In this document: piece by piece, positions 54,508-64,000 of the stretch
Layout: each line of letters begins with the position of its first letter
Numbering within the stretch: position 1 is the first letter of the stretch
From: Stenotrophomonas sp. Iso1
GTDB taxonomy: Bacteria > Pseudomonadota > Gammaproteobacteria > Xanthomonadales > Xanthomonadaceae
Assembly: GCF_027497995.1 (NCBI RefSeq)
Contig: NZ_JAODBT010000001.1
Coordinates: forward strand, 1,116,001-1,180,000
DNA length: 64,000 bases
Reading direction: 5' to 3'
Program-made: the position numbers and the translations under genes
The notes under the pieces: model-generated
Database searches by the model: none
Told to the model about the DNA's origin: nothing
Seen by the model: the letters and a program-made list of their open reading frames with translations, nothing else

Positions 54508-56226
54508 TCAGTCGCGGGCGGTGCTGGCGATCCAGCGTTCGATGCCGCGACGGTCACGCGCGGCCAATAGTTGCGGTGCTTGTGCCCGCAATGCAGCCAG
54601 GTCCACGTCGCGGATGGCGCGGCGCACTTCCAGCAATGTTGCCGGGTGCAAGCTGAACTCAGTCAACCCCAGTGCCAGCAACAGCGGCGTCATGCTTGCA
54701 TCGCCGGCGATCTCGCCACAAACCGCAACCGGTGTTGCATGACGCTGCGCGGTTTCCATCACCTGCCACAGCAGGCGCAGCACCGCCGGATGCAATGCCG
54801 AATACAGCTCAGCCACGGCATCGTTGTTGCGGTCAGCGGCGAGCAGGTACTGCACCAGATCGTTGGTGCCGATGGAAAGGAAGTCGACTTGGTCGATGAA
54901 ACATTCCAGCGCGATGGCTGCGGCCGGCACTTCGATCATCGCGCCGATCGGGATGTTCTCGGCAACTTCATGGCCATCGTTGCGCAGAATCGCAGCCAGC
55001 CGTGACAAGCGCCGCCTGACCGCGAGGATCTCTTCGCGCATGCTCACCATCGGGATCAGGATGCGCACCGGCCCGTAACCGGACGCGCGCAGGATGGCCC
55101 GCAGCTGCGTATCAGAAACCTTGGGGTGGGCCAGCGACAGACGTACGCCGCGCAGGCCCAGCGCCGGGTTCTCCTCGCTGCCAACCACCAGTCCGGTACG
55201 GTCGGCTTTGTCTGCACCCAGATCCAGCGTGCGGATGGTGACCGGCAGACCGCTCATGCCCAGCACTGTGTCGCGATAAACCCGGAACTGTTCTTCTTCG
55301 TCCGGCAGGCGATTGCCCTGCAGGAACAGGAATTCGGTGCGATACAAGCCCAGACCGCGTGCGCCCAGCGCATGTGCCTGAGCCACGTCTTCCTGTGATT
55401 CGGCATTGGCCAGCAGGATGATTTCCGCGCCATCCAGGGTGCGCGTAGGTTTGCTGCGCAGCCGTCCGAGCTGACGTTGCTCGCGTGCAAGTTCACGCTG
55501 ACGGGCACGGTATTGGCGCAGGTCGGCAGGCGCAGGATCAACGACGATCTCCCCGCTACTGCCATCCAGAATCAGTACATCGCCGTCACTGACCTTGTTG
55601 AGGATGGTGCTGGCGCCGACCACCAGTGGCATATGCAGGCTGCGGGCGAGGATGGCGCTATGCGACAACACGCTGCCAGCACTGCTGATGATGCCGACCA
55701 CACCCTGCGATTGCAGCTGAGCCAGTTCGGAAGGTGCAACGTTTTCGCAGACCAGGATTTCCCCAGCCATGCCTTTGGCACTTGCCGGGCGCTTGTGCAG
55801 GAACGATTGGATGCGGCCGATGACGTGATCCAGATCATCCAGGCGGCTCTTCAGATAGGCATCTTCCATGCCCTCGAACACCTGGGCCAGCCGATCGCGC
55901 TGTTTGCGCAGCGCGTACCCCGCGCTGTAACGCTTGCTGCGAACCAGCTCGTCCAGGGCAGTGAGCAGCTCCGGGTCGTCCAACAGCATCGCGTGCAGAT
56001 CCAGGAATTCGCCCACCTCGGCGGGCAGCGCACCTTGCAGACGCGTGCGCAGCTCACGCATTTCCGCGCGCGCTGCATCGGTGGCTCGGTGCAGGCGTTG
56101 CAGTTCCTGGTCAACGGCTGCAGCGGCAATGCGCTTTTCACCGATGTCCTGAACATGCGGCCGGCGCACACGCGCACGGCCCAGCGCGGACCCACGTGAA
56201 GCCGCCAGCCCCTGCAACCGGGTCAC
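54508..56226 (-). CDS. ptsI: PTS enzyme I
   Basis: 572 residues, starting with GTG. It takes phosphate from PEP to HPr. The active histidine is in GSVLSHSAILARS (a variant of the usual GGxTSHxAI), with LGARGLGLYRTEFLFL, GTNDLVQYLLAADRNN and the catalytic cysteine in VCGEIAGD. No GAF domain is present, so it is EI rather than EI-Ntr (PtsP). It lies 49 bases after the HPr gene. Confidence 0.94.
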   Translation of the reverse strand: MTRLQGLAASRGSALGRARVRRPHVQDIGEKRIAAAAVDQELQRLHRATDAARAEMRELRTRLQGALPAEVGEFLDLHAMLLDDPELLTALDELVRSKRYSAGYALRKQRDRLAQVFEGMEDAYLKSRLDDLDHVIGRIQSFLHKRPASAKGMAGEILVCENVAPSELAQLQSQGVVGIISSAGSVLSHSAILARSLHMPLVVGASTILNKVSDGDVLILDGSSGEIVVDPAPADLRQYRARQRELAREQRQLGRLRSKPTRTLDGAEIILLANAESQEDVAQAHALGARGLGLYRTEFLFLQGNRLPDEEEQFRVYRDTVLGMSGLPVTIRTLDLGADKADRTGLVVGSEENPALGLRGVRLSLAHPKVSDTQLRAILRASGYGPVRILIPMVSMREEILAVRRRLSRLAAILRNDGHEVAENIPIGAMIEVPAAAIALECFIDQVDFLSIGTNDLVQYLLAADRNNDAVAELYSALHPAVLRLLWQVMETAQRHATPVAVCGEIAGDASMTPLLLALGLTEFSLHPATLLEVRRAIRDVDLAALRAQAPQLLAARDRRGIERWIASTARD

Positions 56227-56275
56227 GGTTGCAGACGCCTGACAGTCGTTCTACGTGGGTGCGCGCCCCGCGCCA

Positions 56276-56545
56276 TCAGTTGTCCTCGTCGAAGCGACGT
56301 TCGAACAGCTCGGTGACGGCTTCCAGCGCGGCAGCCTCGTCCTCGCCATCCACACGGACGGTGACCGGCGTGCCTTGTGCGGCCGCCAGCAGCATCACGC
56401 CCATGATGCTCTTGGCATTGACTTCGCGGCCCTTGGCCACCAGCGTGGCATTGGCACGGAAACCGGACAGCACCTGCACCAGTTTTGCAGTGGCGCGGGC
56501 ATGCAGGCCCAGTCGGTTGGAAACGGTAAGTTCTCGTTCAAGCAT
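56276..56545 (-). CDS. ptsH: HPr phosphocarrier
   Basis: 89 residues. Active His15 in LGLHARATA and regulatory Ser46 in AKSIMGVML, the target of HPr kinase encoded upstream. I start at ATG 56545, which sets His at 15 and Ser at 46 exactly; ATG 56563 adds six residues. It overlaps the EIIA gene by eight bases. Confidence 0.94.
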   Translation of the reverse strand: MLERELTVSNRLGLHARATAKLVQVLSGFRANATLVAKGREVNAKSIMGVMLLAAAQGTPVTVRVDGEDEAAALEAVTELFERRFDEDN

Positions 56546-56930
56546 CGTCGATGATGACTCCATTGCGTGCGCCCGCCGCCGCAGTGGCGGGCAGTTGGTC
56601 CAATCCCTGTTCCGGGTAATTCATGACCCGCAGCAACATCGGCAGACTCAGTCCTGACACGCGCCTGGCCGGTGTCCCCAGCTTTGCCAACTGGTTGGCA
56701 AGGTTGCTGGGACTGGCGCCATACAGGTCGGTCAGGACCAATACGCCGTCCTCACCCTCCACCCGCCGCATGGCCGCGGATGCTTCAGGCAGCAATGTGT
56801 CGAAGTCAGCGTCGAACGGTACTTCAAAGGCCTCGGTCTTGAGAGGCAGTTGGCGCAGGAGCGTAGTCGCCACTTCCAGCAAGGAAGTGCCGACGCCGGG
56901 ATGGGTCACAAGAAGAATGCCGCAAGTCAT
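56538..56930 (-). CDS. PTS EIIA, mannose family
   Basis: 130 residues. Phospho-acceptor His10 in LLVTHPGVG, and the LTDLYGASPSNLA motif mark an EIIA(Man) domain. No EIIB, EIIC or EIID gene is near, so it probably has a regulatory output rather than sugar transport, as in other proteobacterial PTS clusters with HprK. Confidence 0.93.
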   Translation of the reverse strand: MTCGILLVTHPGVGTSLLEVATTLLRQLPLKTEAFEVPFDADFDTLLPEASAAMRRVEGEDGVLVLTDLYGASPSNLANQLAKLGTPARRVSGLSLPMLLRVMNYPEQGLDQLPATAAAGARNGVIIDDA

Positions 56931-57041
56931 GCTTGAACGTTAACAGGTCAGGCTGAGTCCGCGATAGCGCCGAAATCATGTCTTCTGTGTGCCATCCGGG
57001 CGCCCCTTGAATTTCGGGGTGAATCTGGTTCCCTGCGCGGC

Positions 57042-57920
57042 TTATTCCTGCTCGCGATGGAAGGTGGCGACGTCCTGCCAGCCTTTTTCACGTGCGTGGC
57101 GGGCAAGACGTTCGGCCAGATACACCGAGCGATGTTTGCCGCCGGTGCAGCCGAAAGCCACGGTTACATAACTGCGGGTCTCGCTGCCGAGTTTGGGCAG
57201 CCAGGTGTCGAGCAGGTCCTGCAACTGGGAGACGTAGCGCACCACGTCCGGCTGCGCGTCCAGGTATTCACGCACTTCGCGGTCGCGGCCGGTCAGCGAG
57301 CGCAGCTCCGGGTCCCAATGGGGATTGGGCAGCACCCGGGCGTCGAACACGAAATCCGCTTCGGCCGGCACGCCGCGCTTGTAGGCGAAGGATTCGAACA
57401 GCAACGATAGATTGCTTTCCTGGCTCAGCGCGAACTCGGTGATGACCCGCCGCCGCAGCTGATGCACGTTGAGCTTGGTGGTGTCGATGACGGCATTGGC
57501 TTCGCGGCGCAGCGGTGCGGTGAGTTCGCGTTCGCGGGCGATGGCTTCGGGCAGCGACAGGCCCAGGTGGCTCAGCGGGTGGCGTCGGCGGGTGTCGGCG
57601 TAGCGGGCCAGCAGGGTGTCGTCGTCAGCTTCAAAGAACAACAGACGGGCATCAATGCTGTGGTCCAGCGCGGTTTTGCGCCAAAGCGCCAGCTGGCTGA
57701 GGTCGCTGCGGCCACGCACGTCAATGCCGACGGCCAGCCGTTTTGGCCGGTTTTCCGTGGGGCCGCCGAGGACATCACGCACGAACTCCGGCAGCAGGTT
57801 CACCGGGATGTTGTCCGAGCAGTAGTAGTCCAGATCCTCGAAGGTCTTCAACGCGACCGATTTGCCCGAGCCGGACAGGCCGCTGACGATCACCAACAGC
57901 GGGGACGGCGCGGCGTTCAT
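57042..57920 (-). CDS. rapZ: RNase adapter RapZ
   Basis: 292 residues. Walker [33 protein letters not shown], and the C-terminal [16 protein letters not shown] sensor domain. In E. coli RapZ binds glucosamine-6-phosphate and targets the sRNA GlmZ for cleavage; whether xanthomonads have GlmZ is unclear, so the role may differ. It overlaps hprK by four bases. Confidence 0.95.
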   Translation of the reverse strand: MNAAPSPLLVIVSGLSGSGKSVALKTFEDLDYYCSDNIPVNLLPEFVRDVLGGPTENRPKRLAVGIDVRGRSDLSQLALWRKTALDHSIDARLLFFEADDDTLLARYADTRRRHPLSHLGLSLPEAIARERELTAPLRREANAVIDTTKLNVHQLRRRVITEFALSQESNLSLLFESFAYKRGVPAEADFVFDARVLPNPHWDPELRSLTGRDREVREYLDAQPDVVRYVSQLQDLLDTWLPKLGSETRSYVTVAFGCTGGKHRSVYLAERLARHAREKGWQDVATFHREQE

Positions 57921-58867
57921 GGCGTGCGTTGCTCCAGCAGGTTGCTATGGCGGGCGATGAACATCGCCGCCGGGTCGATGCCCTTGGTGCGCAGGATGTG
58001 CAGGCGCGTGGCTGCTTCGGTAAGCACGGCCAGATTGCGGCCGGGCATCACCGGCAGGGTGATCAATGGCACGTCCAGGTCCAGCACGTGACGCTTGCCG
58101 GAATCGCCGGTGAGGCGCTCATAACCGTAGGAGCTGGGCTCGGTCATCGGTTTGGTCAGGTGGACGATGAGGCGAAGGTACTTGTTCTTCTTTACAGCGG
58201 TGTCACCAAACATCTGGCGCACGTTGAGTACGCCCAGCCCGCGTACCTCCAGCAGGTCCTGCAGCAGTTCCGGGCAGGTGCCGTCGAGGACATCGGGGGC
58301 GATCTGGGTGAATTCGGGGGCATCGTCTGCCACCAGCCGGTGTCCGCGCGAGAGCAGTTCCAGCGCCAGCTCGCTCTTGCCCGAGCCTGCCTCGCCGGTG
58401 ACAAGCACGCCAATGGAGTAAATCTCCATGAATACGCCGTGCAGGGTGACGCGGGGGGCGAGTGTGCGAGCCAGGTGATAACTGAGGTGGTTGAGTAGCT
58501 CGTGGCCACGCTTGGGTGAAATCCACAGTGGCGTCTGTGATTCGTCAGCGGCCGCGCGCAGGTCTTCCGGGCAACCGTGGCTCTTGGTGATGACCAGTGC
58601 CAGCGGCCGTGCCTGGATGATGCGCTCGATGACTTCCCAGCGCTGGCGCGAGTCCAATGAATCCAGCCAGGTCAGTTCCTCGGTACCGAGGATCTGCACC
58701 TTGTTGGGGTAGATGGTGTTCAGGTAGCCGGCCAGCGAAGGGCGCCGGGACACGGTGTTACCGGCTTCCAACTCGCGCTGCGCCCCTTGGCGGCCTGCGA
58801 CCCAGCGCAGTTCCAGCTTTTCGCGCTGCTGGTCGAACAATTCCTGTGCCGTGATGCTGGTATTCAT
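57917..58867 (-). CDS. hprK: HPr kinase/phosphorylase
   Basis: 316 residues. Walker [16 protein letters not shown], the ADDAPEF region, and the C-terminal K3-type helix ([19 protein letters not shown]) are conserved. It phosphorylates HPr on Ser46, and that serine is present in the HPr of this cluster. It overlaps both ptsN and rapZ by four bases, a tight translational chain. Confidence 0.95.
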   Translation of the reverse strand: MNTSITAQELFDQQREKLELRWVAGRQGAQRELEAGNTVSRRPSLAGYLNTIYPNKVQILGTEELTWLDSLDSRQRWEVIERIIQARPLALVITKSHGCPEDLRAAADESQTPLWISPKRGHELLNHLSYHLARTLAPRVTLHGVFMEIYSIGVLVTGEAGSGKSELALELLSRGHRLVADDAPEFTQIAPDVLDGTCPELLQDLLEVRGLGVLNVRQMFGDTAVKKNKYLRLIVHLTKPMTEPSSYGYERLTGDSGKRHVLDLDVPLITLPVMPGRNLAVLTEAATRLHILRTKGIDPAAMFIARHSNLLEQRTP

Positions 58868-59316
58868 CCGCGGGATGCCTGCTGCGGGTCATTGATGATG
58901 TGTTGGAGCGCCTGCGCATCGGGCGCATCGCGCAGTGCCTGCCGGATGTCGGGATCGGAAAACATCTCCGCCAACTCGGACAGCAGCATCAGGTGTTGAT
59001 GGGTGTAGTGCTCGGGGACCGCCATGGCGAAGACCAGATCAACGGGTTCGTCGCCGCCGAAATCCACCGGTGTGCGCAGCCTTAGCAGTGCGCCACGCGG
59101 TTGTTGCAGGGTTGGCGAGCGGCCGTGCGGGATGGCGATGCCATGGCCGATGGCAGTGCTGCCCACGCGCTCACGTTCGCGCAGGCTGAGGAATAGGCTG
59201 TCAGCCCCCGCTTCACGACAGGCGAGCAGTCGCGAAGCGGCGAGCAGGGTGGTGTCACGGTCGGCGGCCGCAAGTACCTGGGTACTCACGGCCGCCATAA
59301 GGTCGGTCAACGGCAT
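58864..59316 (-). CDS. ptsN: Nitrogen-regulatory PTS EIIA
   Basis: 150 residues. The phosphorylated His64 lies in [16 protein letters not shown]-Ntr controls potassium transport, stress and sigma-54-related processes in proteobacteria. It lies between hpf and hprK. No clear ribosome-binding site was seen before ATG 59316. Confidence 0.95.
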   Translation of the reverse strand: MPLTDLMAAVSTQVLAAADRDTTLLAASRLLACREAGADSLFLSLRERERVGSTAIGHGIAIPHGRSPTLQQPRGALLRLRTPVDFGGDEPVDLVFAMAVPEHYTHQHLMLLSELAEMFSDPDIRQALRDAPDAQALQHIINDPQQASRG

Positions 59317-59337
59317 GGTTGCTGCAGGTGATGGCGT

Positions 59338-59655
59338 CTAGGCGTCATTGTCGCGCAGTGCATGCGATGCGTGGGGAAGATGCTTTTCCTTGTGCTTGAT
59401 GACCAGACGGTCAAGCTTGTCGGCCAGAATGTCGATGGCCGCGTACATGGTTGACGCTGCGGCGTCGGCATGGAGCGTACGCCCGGGTAGATTCACCGTG
59501 GCAACAACGAGGAAGTCAGGCTTGCGAGTGGACAGCTGCACTCGGATTTCGCAGTGCTGGTCGACATGTCGTCCTACCCGCTCCAGCTTTGTTTCCACGT
59601 ACTCCTTCAGGGCAGGCGTTACTTCGATCTGCTGGCCATACGTCTCGATACGCAT
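59338..59655 (-). CDS. hpf: Ribosome hibernation promoting factor
   Basis: 105 residues, a short-type HPF/YhbH. RIETYGQQIEVTPALKEYVE and the DKLDRLVIKHKEKH basic end match the family. It dimerises or stabilises idle ribosomes. It has the best ribosome-binding site in the window, AGGAGGA five bases from the start region. Its place right after rpoN is conserved. Confidence 0.95.
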   Translation of the reverse strand: MRIETYGQQIEVTPALKEYVETKLERVGRHVDQHCEIRVQLSTRKPDFLVVATVNLPGRTLHADAAASTMYAAIDILADKLDRLVIKHKEKHLPHASHALRDNDA

Positions 59656-59714
59656 CGGATTCCTCCTGTGGTTCGGGGTTGCCTAATGAACCCTGTGCCA
59701 AGCCAACGAATACA

Positions 59715-61154
59715 TCAGATGATGCGGACGCGTTCGTGGGAGGCACAGATGTTCATGGCCTCACGATACTTCGCCACGGTGCGTCGCGCCACCGGTATTC
59801 CACTGGTTTTGAGCAGCTCAGCCAGCTTGGCGTCAGAAAGCGGTTTGCGCGGGTTTTCCGCATCGATCAGGTTGCGGATCATTGACTGTATGGCGGTGCT
59901 GGAGGCCTCGCCGCCGCCGTCGGTGTCGATGCCCGAGGCAAAGAACGCGCGCAATGGCAACGTGCCACGTGGCGTGCGCACGTACTTGCGGCCGATGGCG
60001 CGCGAGATGGTGGATTCGTGAAGATCGAGTTCACCTGCGATTTCACGCAACGTCAACGGACGCAGCGCTTGTTCGCCGAATTCGAGGAAGCCGGCCTGGT
60101 GCTTCAACAGACTGTTGACCACGCGCAGCAGCGTCTCGCCGCGTGCTTCCAGGCTCTTGAGCAGCCAGCGCGCTTCCTGCAGGTGGCCACGCAGATAGCT
60201 GGCATCGGCGCCGCCGCAGCTGCGTATCAACTGCTCGTAGCCGCGATGGATGACCACCTTGGGCCCGGCATGACCCGCGAGCGCGCAGCGCCAGATACCG
60301 CGTTGGCGCCAGATCACGCAATCCGGCACGACGTAGGTGTCGGTGGCCATTTCGCCGAGTTGTTTGCCCGGCCGTGGGTCGAGGGTGCGTAGCAGCTGCA
60401 CGGCTTCTTCGACATCAGCCACCGGCTGCTTCAGTTCCTGGGCGATACCGGGGATGCCTGCGCGTGGCAGACGCTCCAGTGGGCCTTGGGCGATGCTGCG
60501 AGCCAGGCTGAGGCCAGGTGTGCAGGAGGGAAGCGTGTCCAGCTGTAGCGACAGACATTCGCCCAACGAGCGCGCGCCGATACCGGCGGGGTCAAAACGC
60601 TGGATCTGTCGCAGGACGGCGAGAATCTCGTCGTCTTCGGCGATGACTTCCGGCCGCAGGGTTTCGGCGATGGACGACAACGGCTCGCGGAGATAACCGT
60701 CTTCGTCCAGTGCGTCGATCAGTGCCACGCCGATGGCGCGGTCGCGCTTGCTCAGGTGGGAAAGGTGCAACTGCCAGAGCAGGTGGTCGGCCAGCGTTTC
60801 CGGATCCGCCGCTTGTTCGCGTTCGCCGTCCTCGCCATCGTCATCAAACGAGCCGCTGCGGCCGCTGCTCCACTCCGCGTCGTCGGGTTCCCAGTCGGCG
60901 CTCTCACTGTTGATGTCGCCTTGTGCGGGATCGACCGGGCTGTCGTCGCTGCTGCTGGTGGTAGCGGGAGGGCCTTCGTCATCGCCGCTGCCATCGGTGT
61001 TGTCGGCCCATTCCAGCAGCGGATTGGTTTCCACGGCTTCGACCAGTTCAAGTTCCAGCTCGGTGCTGGACATCTGCAACAGCCGGATGGCCTGACGCAA
61101 CTGCGGCGTCATGACCAAACTCTGTCCCATCGATGTTTGCAGCCGAGCTTTCAT
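59715..61154 (-). CDS. rpoN: RNA polymerase sigma-54
   Basis: 479 residues. Region I (QSLVMTPQLRQAIRLLQMS) is Gln/Leu-rich; an acidic region II (about 50-115) follows; the core-binding domain, HTH (ESTISRAIGRKYVRTP) and the RpoN box ARRTVAKYRE near the C-terminus are intact. It directs -24/-12 promoters of pilus, flagellar and nitrogen genes. It stands between lptB and hpf in the conserved order. Confidence 0.97.
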   Translation of the reverse strand: MKARLQTSMGQSLVMTPQLRQAIRLLQMSSTELELELVEAVETNPLLEWADNTDGSGDDEGPPATTSSSDDSPVDPAQGDINSESADWEPDDAEWSSGRSGSFDDDGEDGEREQAADPETLADHLLWQLHLSHLSKRDRAIGVALIDALDEDGYLREPLSSIAETLRPEVIAEDDEILAVLRQIQRFDPAGIGARSLGECLSLQLDTLPSCTPGLSLARSIAQGPLERLPRAGIPGIAQELKQPVADVEEAVQLLRTLDPRPGKQLGEMATDTYVVPDCVIWRQRGIWRCALAGHAGPKVVIHRGYEQLIRSCGGADASYLRGHLQEARWLLKSLEARGETLLRVVNSLLKHQAGFLEFGEQALRPLTLREIAGELDLHESTISRAIGRKYVRTPRGTLPLRAFFASGIDTDGGGEASSTAIQSMIRNLIDAENPRKPLSDAKLAELLKTSGIPVARRTVAKYREAMNICASHERVRII

Positions 61155-61197
61155 GCCTGTTTCCGTGCGTGGAAGGGCCTGACGCTGTGCCGCGACT

Positions 61198-61916
<719 letters not shown>

Positions 61917-61917
<1 letters not shown>

Positions 61918-62444
61918 TACTTTTTGTCTCCCGCGGCGGCCGGTGCCTTGGCCTTGGGCTGGATGACGGTGCGCACGCGGGTGCCATCACCGCCGCTCTG
62001 CATGTTGCCGGTGCGGGTGTTGTAGACCATGCGCTGGCCGGCATTGGTGCCGCGCTCGGATTCAACGTTGTAGTTGCCGGTGAGGATGATCACTTCACTG
62101 TTGATGTTGTAGTCCATGTTGTCGGCACGGGCGTTCATCCAGGTGTTGTCGTCCATCTGCTGCTTCAGGCGGGCCTGCTTGCCGGTGAGCACCACGCGTT
62201 CGGTTTCGCCGTTCTTGCGAATCACATCGGCGGTGTCGGCGTGGATTTCCATCGTGCCCTGGGTGATGACCACGTTGCCACTGAACTGGCATTTGCCGTC
62301 ATCGCTGAAATTGCAGTCATTGTTGTTGGAATCGATGGTCATCGGCTGGTTGCGATCCGATGCCTTCGACCACGCCAGACCGGGTGCGAGCAGGGCGGCG
62401 AGCAGCGTGATCGACGCGAGCTTAGCGGGCAGCATTGGGTTCAT
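61917..62444 (-). CDS. lptA: LPS transport periplasmic protein LptA
   Basis: 175 residues with signal peptide ([20 protein letters not shown]). The jellyroll domain ([30 protein letters not shown] strands) forms the periplasmic LPS bridge. It overlaps lptC by 23 bases and lptB by one. Confidence 0.93.
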
Positions 62445-62988
62445 AGCGGGTCTTGACCTGGGAAAGGAGTGAGTACTGTTTGGTTTTCAGGTTGGTCTGG
62501 AAGCCGACGCCGCTCTGGGTGAGCCCGGGGCGGGTCACGGTGACGCGGCTGTCGGTGCGCGCGATGCTCTGGTTGGTGAGTACGTCCAGTGCATCGGTGC
62601 GGAAAGTGGTGAGCGGGGTCTTGCCGTCTTTCGGGCTGTCGCCGGCGACGTTGCCGCGCAGGCGCAGTTCTTCGCCCTTGGCGCTGATCCAGCCGGTATC
62701 GGCGCGCAGCTGCCAATGTTGGCCAGCAGCATCGGGCAACAGGAACAACGGGGTAACGATGTTGGATGTCTGGTCGAGGCGGTTGCGCTCCATCGACGGC
62801 GCGCGCAACGTCACCGACTCCTTTCCGTCCTTGTCCAGGGAGGTGATCTCGAAGTCCTTCAGGACGAAATCAGTGCTGCCTTCGTCGATTGTCTGCGGCG
62901 TTTTGCTGGCACGGTGATTCCACGCGGACCAGCCGCTGAGCAGCGCGCCGGCTAGTAGGCCAATGCCGAGTATCGAGCGCCAGCTCAT
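62422..62988 (-). CDS. lptC: LPS export protein LptC
   Basis: 188 residues from ATG 62988, one N-terminal membrane helix (SILGIGLLAGALLSGWSAW) and a periplasmic OstA-like domain. It passes LPS from LptBFG to LptA. The start overlaps the kdsC stop by four bases. The longer open frame lies within kdsC and is rejected. Confidence 0.92.
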   Translation of the reverse strand: MSWRSILGIGLLAGALLSGWSAWNHRASKTPQTIDEGSTDFVLKDFEITSLDKDGKESVTLRAPSMERNRLDQTSNIVTPLFLLPDAAGQHWQLRADTGWISAKGEELRLRGNVAGDSPKDGKTPLTTFRTDALDVLTNQSIARTDSRVTVTRPGLTQSGVGFQTNLKTKQYSLLSQVKTRYEPNAAR

Positions 62989-63533
62989 GCCGAGAACCTC
63001 GCCAGTACCGCGTCGATCTTGCCCTGCGCGGCAAGCAATGCATCGCACAGCTCGCGCGCTGCGCCACGACCGCCTTGGGCGCGGGTCTGCCAATGCACGC
63101 GCTCGGCGATCCATGGATGGGCATCAGCCGGTGCGACCGCCAGACCAACGGCACACAAAGGCGCAAGATCCGGCAGGTCATCGCCCATGAAGGCGACCTG
63201 GTCCAGGCCGATGCCGTGTTGTTCGCACAACACGCGCACGCTTGCCAGCTTGTCGCCGACCGCGATTTGCGTGTCGATGCCCAGGTCCGCGCCGCGTTTC
63301 TGCGCCGACAGGCTGTTGCGGGCGGTGATCAGCACCGGGTGTATGCCGTGCTGCTGCAGCAACTTCAGGCCCAGCCCGTCCTGCACGAAGTACGCCTTGC
63401 TCTCGTTGCCGGCGTGGTCATAGAACAGGCGCCCGTCGGTCAGCGTGCCGTCCACGTCGAAGCAGGCCAGCCGGATGTTGGCGGCAACGGCATGCAGCGT
63501 GGCGGGGAAGAGGTCGAGCGGTGAATAGGGCAT
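62985..63533 (-). CDS. kdsC: Kdo-8-phosphate phosphatase
   Basis: 182 residues, HAD superfamily without cap. Nucleophile Asp in CFDVDGTLTDG, Thr/Ser motif II VLITARNS, Lys and the MGDDLPD motif IV are present. It makes Kdo for LPS. It sits between kdsD and lptC as in E. coli. Confidence 0.95.
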   Translation of the reverse strand: MPYSPLDLFPATLHAVAANIRLACFDVDGTLTDGRLFYDHAGNESKAYFVQDGLGLKLLQQHGIHPVLITARNSLSAQKRGADLGIDTQIAVGDKLASVRVLCEQHGIGLDQVAFMGDDLPDLAPLCAVGLAVAPADAHPWIAERVHWQTRAQGGRGAARELCDALLAAQGKIDAVLARFSA

Positions 63534-63589
63534 CTGCGGGCAGTATCCGTTGCGGCCGGGTGGGGGGCGAAAGAGTGATTGTGCGGGCT

Positions 63590-64000
63590 TTAGACCACTT
63601 TTGCCCGCAACAGGTCATGAATGTTCAGGGCGCCGACGGGGCGGTTGTCGCCATCGACCACGATCAGGCCGTTGATATGGTGTTTCTCCAGCAACCGTGC
63701 CGCCTCCACTGCCAATTGGTCGGCGCCGATGGTGCGCGGGTTGTGGGTCATGACTTCAGCGATACCGGCGGTGCGGACGTCCAGGTCGGTGTCGAGGGCA
63801 CGGCGAAGGTCGCCATCGGTGAATAGCCCGACCAGGCGACCGTCGGCATCCACCACCGACGTCATGCCCAGCCGCTTGCGGCTCATTTCCATCAGTGCCT
63901 GGCTGAGGCTGGCATCTTCGCCCACGGTGGGCAGGTCGTCGCCGCCATGCATCACGTCGGTGATGTGCAGCAGCAAGCGGCGGCCAAGGCTGCCGGCCGG
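63590..64000 (-). CDS. kdsD: Arabinose-5-phosphate isomerase, C-terminal part (cut by window)
   Basis: The frame stays open to base 64000; about 136 C-terminal residues are seen: the end of the SIS domain (PAGSLGRRL, matching the family HPGGSLGRRL) and two CBS domains (VMHGGDDLPTV..., VMTHNPRTIGADQLAV). KdsD converts ribulose-5-P to arabinose-5-P, the first Kdo step. kdsC follows after 56 bases. Confidence 0.93.
   Translation of the reverse strand, partial: PAGSLGRRLLLHITDVMHGGDDLPTVGEDASLSQALMEMSRKRLGMTSVVDADGRLVGLFTDGDLRRALDTDLDVRTAGIAEVMTHNPRTIGADQLAVEAARLLEKHHINGLIVVDGDNRPVGALNIHDLLRAKVV

Overview
The window looks like a chromosomal stretch of a Xanthomonadaceae bacterium (Xanthomonas / Stenotrophomonas / Pseudoxanthomonas type). 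The evidence is high-GC DNA, the gene order dnaX-ybaB-recR, yceF / yceD-rpmF-fabHDG-acpP-fabF, mltG-holB-pilZ and rpoN-hpf-ptsN-hprK-rapZ-EIIA(Man)-HPr-EI, the divergent yggS/pilT pair, and a PilZ protein that closely resembles the xanthomonad type IV pilus PilZ. I do not assign a genus. No phage, insertion sequence or CRISPR array was seen.

Left accessory part (1-8862, + strand): a peptide-utilisation cluster. It holds two paralogous dipeptide epimerases (the first cut by the window edge), a secreted metal-dependent amidohydrolase, a membrane-anchored SxxK serine hydrolase, a TonB-dependent receptor and a YkvI-like membrane transporter. A 22-codon upstream ORF overlaps the transporter start. 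The set would suit uptake and breakdown of unusual (isomerised or D-residue) dipeptides.

Core part (9150-30260): tRNA-Ser(GGA); dnaX-ybaB-recR; a HIT protein; a reverse-strand moxR-DUF58-transglutaminase-slp operon; a GT39-like glycosyltransferase; maf/yceF; then yceD-rpmF-fabH-fabD-fabG-acpP-fabF, pabB, mltG, holB, pilZ and tRNA-Val(CAC). yceD has a near-consensus promoter only about 10 bases before its start codon.

Middle part (30300-44010): an iron block (PepSY protein, siderophore receptor with a Fur-like box, two-component system), DUF4105 plus a lipoprotein hydrolase, a Roadblock-like protein next to an unusual ABC-ATPase/dual-specificity-phosphatase fusion, and an MFS exporter divergent from soxR with a textbook SoxR operator in a 19-bp-spaced promoter.

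Right part (44021-64000): proC-yggS divergent from pilT-pilU; tag divergent from yqgE-ruvX-pyrB; then a long reverse-strand run: kdsD(partial)-kdsC-lptC-lptA-lptB-rpoN-hpf-ptsN-hprK-rapZ-EIIA-HPr-EI-mgtE-nnrS. It joins LPS export and Kdo synthesis to the nitrogen/carbon PTS regulatory system. Many neighbours overlap by 1-8 bases, which implies translational coupling.
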